A DNA stretch of 64,000 nt from positions 43,623,335 to 43,687,334 of the forward strand of contig CM071930.1 in the NCBI GenBank assembly GCA_016081115.2, read 5' to 3'. The notes under the pieces are model-generated. The model was not told the DNA's origin and did no database searches. It saw only the letters and a program-made list of their open reading frames with translations. Shown here in pieces: positions 57,560 to 64,000 of this stretch. This stretch comes from Rehmannia glutinosa (Eukaryota; Streptophyta; Magnoliopsida; Lamiales; Orobanchaceae). How positions within the stretch are numbered: position 1 is the first letter of the stretch; every line of letters begins with the position of its first letter. The position numbers and the translations under genes are program-made.

Positions 57560-57690
57560 CTTTGCTCTGGACCACGCACGACCTGCCCATGCGTAGGCGC
57601 ACGGGTCGTGCATCTCGTGTCCTATTCCTGGAGTCCTTCGGCACTGCGCATGACCTGGTCGTACTCCCGCGCACGGGTTGTGCGCTTCAG
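57560..57690. repeat. GC-palindrome repeat inside the gag-protease linker
   Basis: GCACGGG cores at 57599 and 57671, 72 bp apart, plus a weaker one near 57575. It lies in what should be coding sequence between gag and protease, directly after the stop at 57687. Confidence 0.8.
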
Positions 57691-59073
57691 TTTTTTTTGT
57701 CACTTCCTAGAATTTTCGGCCCCTCGTATTCCGTACCACTCCTCAGATGAATGGCGTTACACTGTTCCCTCAGATTGACTTCCGTGTTACTCGGAAATTG
57801 GCCCTTCTGATGTTGTCCACCAATGATCGTTGCTAACTGGCCAATCTGAGTTTCTAGGTTTTTCAGTCGTGAACCCACAGTGTTGGCCAACTCCGTGATA
57901 TGTGCCTCGATCTTGTCTATCTTAGCCTCATCTTTATTGAACCGGTTCCTCGTTTCACCCATGAATGAGGTGAGAATGTCCTCTAACGATGGCTTTGCCT
58001 CCGCATTAATGACACCGTTTGTCACATTAAACCCATGTGGCGGTTGCATCACATTCTTCGTATTTGCATAAGAGAAATTCTCATGGTTCCTCAAACCCGG
58101 ATGGTAATGAGTGGGAGTCTGATTATTCCGGTAATTGTTGAAATTCCGGTTGTTGACATAATTTGCTTCCTCCATGGGATCTAGAGGAACTCCCCCATTA
58201 CTTGCACCCACGTTTCCATCAGTCCCCTTCGTCAATACACTCAACTGATTGGTCAACGCAGTCATCTGAGCTGTCAATGCCTTAATTGGGTCCGAATCAG
58301 TGAATACCCTTTTCACATTAATTCTCTCGGAGGGCCACTGATAGCTATTCATGCCATCTCTTCGAGCAAGTTGAATGCATCCTCTGGGAATCTTGCTAGT
58401 AAAGCACCTCCTGCTGCGACATCTACAAACGACCTAGTCTGTCCCATCAACTTGTTGTAAACGAAGCAGAGCTGCTGATCCTCTGGAAATCCGTGTTGCA
58501 GGCACCTCCTCAATAAATCCTGGAATCTCTCCCAGGCCTCATACAGTGGCTCAAAATCGAACTGCCTGAACTGCGTGATCTCACTTTTGAGCTGTAGAGT
58601 CTTACTTTGTGGAAAGTATTTAAACAAGAACCTCTGACTCAACTCATCCCAAGTATTCACACTCCCCTGAGTTAAGGTGCCTAGCCAGTTTCTAGCCTTA
58701 TCCCTTAAAGAGAAAGGGAATAGGCACAGACGTATAGCATCATCAGTCACCCCATTCATCTTGATTGTGTTGCAAATCTGCATGAAGTTCGTAAGATGAG
58801 AATTGGGATCCTCAGACGGGAAACCCCAAACTGATTCTGCTGCACCATCGAGATCAGTGCTGGCTTCAGCTCAAAGTTATTCACATTAATTGGGACATTG
58901 GCAATTCCACCATAGTTGTGATTGGTCTGTGGGCGAAACTAATCGCGAATCGCTTGCTACTGGACTACCGGAACCTCTGGTATTGGTAACTCATAGTTGA
59001 CCTTGTTGGCCCTGTTGTTACCTCCGTTGTCGACTCTGTTATTTCCCCCGTTGTTAGCTTCCACGTCCGCCAT
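57687..59073 (-). pseudogene. Athila-B gag
   Basis: Starts at ATG 59073 (MADVEANNGGNNR). Then come NHNYGGIANVPINVNNFELK and ALISMVQQ, after a frameshift near 58800 MQICNTIKMNGVTDDAIRL, LFPFSLRDKARNWL and FPQSKTLQLKSEI, and after another near 58350 the linker with LEDILTSFMGETRNRF and IGQLATIIGG and the end LRSGTEYEGPKILG. These are standard Athila gag blocks. Gag packages element RNA. Only frameshifts and few stops break it, in line with the similar LTRs. Confidence 0.88.
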
Positions 59074-59326
59074 AGCCTATTCTTGTTGTCTTTCTGCCCG
59101 TCTAGTAGCTGCACTAATTCGCCTAGCAAAAGCCTCAACTTCTGGTATGAACGGTGCTAATTCTCCTTGCTTCGAGCGAGTGTTAATGCACTACCTGAAC
59201 TAACTAAAGAAAACAAGTCAAACACAGTAGGAGTAAATTTAAACAACCAATAAACGAAAAGAAAAAAAATGTCTAAATTAAAAATAGTTCTATTTATCAC
59301 AATATTAGTATTAGAAATTTAATTAG

Positions 59327-59344
59327 TCCCCGACAACGGCACCA
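59327..59344 (-). other. Athila-B primer binding site
   Basis: TGGTGCCGTTGTCGGGGA on the - strand, six bases after the LTR end at 59351; the Athila-type (Asp tRNA) primer site. Confidence 0.88.
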
Positions 59345-60394
59345 AAAACTTATTCGCCTTATTTTTAGATTCACCGTAAGTGTACGGTGCAGTTTATAGA
59401 ATATGGTTAGCAAGGTCGAATCCACAGGGACTAATAAATTATTGTACTAAGTACTGGGATTGTAATAGCTTTATTTTTATCCAGACGATCGAAATTGAGT
59501 GATTTGGTTTTATAAAACTAAGACAAGAATTTATCCTAAAAAGACAAAGCAAAAGTTGATTTAAAGATCAAGGAGATGAATGGATTCCTGGGCTATGGTT
59601 TCAGTTAATATCCCCTTTTATTATCAGATTAATCAAACCAAAGTTATTTGTATTCTTCCCTATACAACAATCACAAAAGTAATTTACCCTCTCTCTCGAG
59701 ATGCATGTAAAAACGTTGATTGGAATATCTATGCTAGCATCTCTACTCAATATGAGATATCCAACTCCCAAAAGCACAAAAGATTAAATATCCTCACAAA
59801 TATTTACAGACTTCTCAATCTTGCAAATATTCATCTCAAGTACTCACATATCTAGTATTGAAACTCATCTTTCGAATTATGAATCAATACATCATAGCAA
59901 GTTAAACCAATAGCTTTTTGATAAAACAAGAATTAAAACAAAGTACTCGAATAGGGTTGGAAAACAATAACTTCAATTGCAATTAATTCATCAAATAAAA
60001 GTATCCATTAATCTACTCCCAAACCCGGGAATCACAAGATGTTTAGCAAGACATGGGAAATAAACAATTCATAGACAAATTATTCATGTTCATGTCTAAC
60101 TAATTGCGAATAAAGATACTATGGAATGCGAAGACTCGGGGACGTCAATGATCTCTCGATCTATCTTCAATCCTCAAGCGTGTTGTTGTAGCCTTGATCG
60201 ATCTCTCCAATTCTCTGGTGGATAGTTGCTCTTTTCTCTGCTTTCTAGGGCAAAAATTAGTGTCCTCGTTTGTGGCCACCTCGTCTCTATTTGTACTTTG
60301 TTCGGGTTAAAACCTAGTTTAGGAACTGTCAAACTCTGTTTTCCCGCACAGACGCACGGGCCGTGCGCCTGGCGCACGCCCAGCCCGTGCTAGG

Positions 60395-61974
60395 TTTTGA
60401 AAGTAGGGTTATCGTCTCCACAGGGATTGTTATCGAATTTTATACTAAGTACTATAATTAAAATAGCTTAATTCTATCTAGAAATCGGAAAGAGATGGAT
60501 TTTTATTAAACTAAAAATAAACTAAAAATAAGCAACTAATTGGTTCAGACAATTAATTAAACACTTGAGAAATGAATTCTAGAGGGTTGGTTTTACCTAG
60601 TTATCCCCTATGTTTTCAATCCAGTTTATTAATCACAAATTATTAATCTATAAGCCAATATTCCTACCGTTTATCACTTCCTCTCTCGAGTGCCAAGTGA
60701 TTCTAGGTTCCAATTTCTGATTTCGATATCTCTATAAAAATCATAAATTAAACCCTAATGCGCTCAATGAATATTCTATCACAGGCTTCAAAAGATTCAT
60801 AAATCTCTCGATTCTATGAAACTCTAGGTTATGCTATTCTATGGCCAGGCGTTCAATTACCTCTCTCGAGCGTCAAATCAAACACACCAAACAATCTAAA
60901 TTATTGATCAGATAATCCAGATGCAATCAAATCAAATAAATAGACAAATAGATTAAATAATATGCGAGTTTCATAAACTGGAAATCAAAACATAGGTTCA
61001 AACGTAAGTTACATCAATCCCCTAGAAATATGGGTTTAGCTCATAATGGATGTACAAAAATTCATGATGAAATAATTATACATCTCAAAAATCGACAAAG
61101 AAAAACAAAGAAAGAATTGAGAAGAAAAGGGAAGGAATTCTCTCTGTGTCCAGACGAGAAGTGCCTCCAATTGCCGTCCCGAACCCTAGCTCTGTGTCTC
61201 TTGCCTTGCGTTGTGCTCAAAATAATGTCCGACCCCCTGTTTGTACATCCCTGTGGTGTATTTATAAGTCGAAACCCTCGAATTCGCGTCAAAACGGCCC
61301 AAAAAAAATAATTCAGCCCTGTCGTGCCCATATGCGTCGTCTTGGCCACTGCTGGTCGCTATTTGCTGGCGCGTTGGGACGCTCTTCTTCTGGCGGCGCG
61401 ATCGCAGCGCTACCAGAGGTATGTCGCCCGCAAATCACTGCTTGCTACTCGTTGCTTTACTGCTTTGCTTGCTGCGTCTGCTTTGCTACACAATGGGGGT
61501 CGCGCACGCAGCAGCCCGCCCGGATGAGCGGATGCGCAGCGCGCCTGTTTCATTTCACCTGCCGCACGAGGGCGCTGCAGCCCCTTGGCCCGGGCGCTGC
61601 AGCGCCAACTTCAACCTGTACCTGCGGCTGTCATTTTATGCGCCACAGCCCTTTGCCCCCCCCGTGCTGAGCGCCCTCGTCCCCCTTTTGCCATCAGTCT
61701 ATTTTAAACCCCACCCGCTGCGCTGGGGTTTTTTGGCGCTAATGGCGCTCGTCCTCGCACGATTGTTTCCATTTTTCTGCTTCTAAAATGCGATCTTAAC
61801 CTCTCAAACATGTTTTTAATTGTTTTTAACCAATTTCGGCTATCAAGATAAGTCCTGATCCTCGAACGACAATAAATGACACAAACTCGACTCAAACGAC
61901 ACTAAAATACCCGAAAACATCGCAAAATCCTAGTCTAGAATACTCAATACATTGGTACAAAAACCAACTTAACA
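60395..61974 (-). mobile_element. LTR-like insertion in the Athila-B 5' LTR
   Basis: About 1,580 bp. On the - strand it starts TGTTAAGTTGG and ends with CCCTGTGGAGACGATAACCC and CTACTTTC, as in LTR ends of Athila/Tat elements, so it is probably a solo LTR or fragment of another family. It is flanked not by a 5-bp repeat but by a 22-bp duplication of host LTR sequence (60373-60394 and 61975-61996). A GC-rich block (61320-61700) holds the palindrome GGCGCTGCAGCGCC near 61597. The open frames there come from base composition. Confidence 0.6.
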
Positions 61975-62025
61975 CGCACGCCCAGCCCGTGCTAGGTGCT
62001 GCAGGACTTTTCTTTTCACTGAAGG

Positions 62026-62145
62026 GTGCACGGGCCGTGCGCATCATGCACGACCAACTCGTGTGCCATACCGTGGCTTGAATCTCAGTTTTGTCTAGCG
62101 CACGGGTCGTGCTAGGGACGCACGCCCTGCCCGTGCGCACCTGCT
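62026..62145. repeat. GC-palindrome minisatellite, period 72 bp (Athila-B 5' LTR)
   Basis: GCACGGG cores at 62028 and 62100, 72 bp apart, with inverted CCCGTGCG near 62130. Confidence 0.8.
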
Positions 62146-63480
62146 GGACTTGATACTTGTTCCTTTCCTTCCGTTTCTTGCCCGGTTCGTCTGACTTATT
62201 CACGATTCAACTCCAACATCGTACGTTACTTCTAGTATCGGCAGTTCTTTACTGCAATGCTCCGAATTGTTGCCAAAATGCTACAATTATCATTCAATTC
62301 CTACAAAATGAGCAAAGCGTATACCTTTTCCACAAAACAGAAATAGAGCCCTTTTCACTCAAGTAATGCATGCATAACAACTAATTCTAACTACAATTAA
62401 GCCCAAAATACATGCAAAACACATACCAATCAGACGCCTGAAGTGGTACGGGAAGCGCGTACGTGCACCGCGAGCACCTGGTGTTGGAGTTGATTGCCCT
62501 CCTCCCAGGGCGGCTAGAATGGTCGACCCTATGGTGGGAGGAGGTGGTTTGGGGCCTGGTTTTTTCCAGCAGATGTCTTTCTTCATTAAGGCCGCTGTGG
62601 AAGAAGCCGTGAGTAGCTGGATGAGAGAGTATGTCCTGTCTAGGTGGCGGCGTAGACTGGACTGGTGAATGAAGACTGGAGCGAAAAGATGGATGATCTG
62701 CATAGGGAGGTGAGAGAACTGAATAAGAAGGTGTCTGGAAGTGGCTCGGGCCAAACGAGAAAGGGTACTTCTTTCTCAGAGGAGATTATGGCTGATGAAC
62801 TCCACTCCTCGTATCTGGCACTGAATTTTGAGTATGATGGCACCACTGACCTGTGGGATCACCTGTGCCGCTTTAAGAATGCTGCGGTGCTCCACAGGTT
62901 TTTTGACGGGGTAATGTGCTGGGTGTTTCCGACTATGTTGACTAAGTCAACACTTCAATGGTTTAGTCAGTTGTTGCCGAATTCGATCAGGAGTTTTGAC
63001 GAATTTAGCTCTATGTTCTTGCACCAGTTCACCAACTGTAGGAGGTACTAGAAAACCCCGCCGACCCTATTTAGCATCAAACAGAGAGATAATGAGGGGC
63101 TGAGGAGATACATTCAGAGGTTTATGGAAGCAAATGGAGGTGCCCTCAGCGACTCAAGATATATTGGCTAATGCCCTTGCCCAGGGCCTGAATGATAGGG
63201 ACTTCTTCGAGTCCCTGTAATAGAGCTGGCACGCTCATTTGACGAACTCTTGGTGAGGGACGAAAAGTACATCAATCTGGAGGAGGCCAGGAAGATGAAT
63301 CGCGAATAAGGGGATAAGAGAAATGAGAGAAAGGATAATAGGGATGAAAGAGCTCCTAGTAAGAAGCCCAGCCTCCCTAAGCCTGACCTGATAGGGGAAA
63401 GGCCAAGGTATGAGAAATATACACCCCTGGTGGCCCCCCAAGGAGATGTTTTCATGGCAATTGAGCGATGGATCCACCAT

Positions 63481-64000
63481 CTCGTTATCACAACAACTAT
63501 AGCGAACTATGATGTCCAAAGAGTTTTTGTCGATACAGGTAGCTCCACTGACATAATATTCCATGAATGATATAGACAGATGGATCTGCAGGTGGAGTTG
63601 GAGATGGTGGATATGTCTCTAGTTGGTTTTGTGGGGGGTACGATTCAGCCGTTGGGTATGGTTACTCTACCTGTCTCTCTGGGCAATGAACCATATAGGA
63701 AGACTCGGATGGTGCAATTTCTAGTGGTGGATGTGCCATCATCATACAATGTGATAATCGGGAGACTTTCCCTTAATATTTTTCATACCGTTGTTTTGGT
63801 GTATCATTTGAAGATCAAATTCCAGTGGATGATGAGGTTGGAGAAGTTGAGGGAGATCATTACATGGCGAGGAAGTTGTACGTGGAAAGTCTCTAGATGT
63901 CGGAGAGGGGAGGAGCTCATGCTGATGGTAAGGGCAAGAAGAAACTCATCAAATTAGATAAGGACCCCATGGAGCACGTGATGCCAAATGAGGAGTTGCT
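63481..64000 (+). pseudogene. Tat/Ogre-like protease, runs off the window
   Basis: VFVDTGSSTDIIFHE (catalytic D-T-G at about 63534), a stop at about 63567, then GFVGGTIQPLGMVTLPVSL, VQFLVVDVPSSYNVIIGR and the LNIF that follows the flap. This is the order of a Gypsy aspartic protease of the Tat type. The polyprotein continues past 64000. Confidence 0.8.

Larger units (their letters stand above)
51212..62432 (-). mobile_element. Athila-B: Athila-type element without RT and integrase
   Basis: 11,221 bp on the - strand: 5' LTR (59351-62432), primer site (59327-59344), gag, protease, ATHILA ORF-1 region, two polypurine tracts and 3' LTR (51212-52498). Flanks are GACGT (51207-51211) and GACGC (62433-62437), a 5-bp target repeat with one change. 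No RT, RNase H or integrase is present between protease (56438) and ORF-1 (55425), only about 1 kb of non-coding sequence with a GC repeat. LTRs agree at roughly 97 percent by eye where they align. Confidence 0.9.
59351..62432 (-). repeat. Athila-B 5' LTR with a 1.58-kb insertion
   Basis: LTR halves at 59351-60394 and 61975-62432 align with the 3' LTR. About 210 bp near 62070-62275, including one GC palindrome unit, has no counterpart in the 3' LTR. Confidence 0.88.
51154..63480 (+). pseudogene. Tat/Ogre-like gag, split by Athila-B
   Basis: Begins at ATG 51154 (MEDIRGNLGHDLDEVL), 33 bp after the primer site, and is cut at codon 19 or 20 by Athila-B. It resumes at about 62433: a Gly/Pro-rich stretch, then 62665-63051 with the retrotransposon gag domain (YDGTTDLWDHLCRFKNAAVLH, STLQWFSQLLPNSI, FDEFSSMFLHQF). 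It continues in broken frames to a Lys/Arg/Asp-rich linker (63300-63400). Stops at 62668, 63049, 63218 and 63309 break it. Confidence 0.75.

Noticed and set aside
61146..61786. Open frames in a GC-rich block, possible gene or CpG island
   Set aside because: Cys/Ala/Arg-rich product with no motif; GC comes from LTR-like palindromes in an inserted repeat.

Overview
This window comes from an A+T-rich eudicot nuclear genome. The evidence is an HDA6-type histone deacetylase gene with spliceosomal introns, surrounded by nested plant retrotransposons (Sirevirus-like Copia, Athila, a chromodomain-bearing Gypsy element, a Tat/Ogre-like Gypsy element and L1-type LINEs), Helitrons, hAT-like and Tourist-like MITEs and a tRNA-derived SINE. 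A Lamiales-like asterid is only my guess; the species cannot be fixed from the sequence. || Layout. (1) 1-33,704 is a Russian-doll stack. The oldest layer is a chromovirus (15,284-33,704, + strand). Its left LTR was hit by an Athila element (Athila-A, 3,681-15,283) and by a LINE (LINE-A, 15,721-21,320, - strand). Its gag was hit by a Helitron (Helitron-A, 23,941-27,974). Athila-A was in turn hit by two Copia elements: Copia-A (1-3,680, + strand, only its 3' end in view) and Copia-B (5,640-13,665, - strand, complete, with a 5-bp target duplication). (2) 33,705-39,345 is a non-coding repeat zone. It holds an array of TAACTCGA palindromes, a Tourist-like MITE carrying a second Helitron, a foldback repeat carrying a hAT-like MITE, and a SINE. 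(3) 39,625-44,729 (- strand) is the only recognisable host gene: six coding exons for a 471-residue class I (RPD3-type) deacetylase with every catalytic residue intact. (4) A 5'-truncated LINE (LINE-B, 45,095-48,415) lies about 365 bp upstream of its start codon. (5) 48,836-50,105 holds a second hAT-like MITE and a tract of degenerate tandem repeats. (6) From about 50,403 to the end is a Tat/Ogre-like Gypsy element. Its gag is split by Athila-B (51,212-62,432, - strand), which keeps gag, protease and the ATHILA ORF-1 region but has no reverse transcriptase or integrase. || Working together. Only the deacetylase appears functional as a protein gene; HDA6 orthologues act in silencing of repeats and rDNA, which is noteworthy in this setting. 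The transposon reading frames carry stops, frameshifts and lost catalytic residues. The most unusual signals are not genes. They are (a) a minisatellite of about 71-74 bp built from GC-rich palindromes that recurs at several different sites in Athila-A and Athila-B; (b) an array of stem-loops in the transcribed part of the Copia-B LTR, all with an ACCAC loop and with stems that change in a paired way; (c) unrelated LTR families that each carry their own GC palindrome island; and (d) a chromovirus accessory frame whose N-terminus resembles the histone H3 tail.
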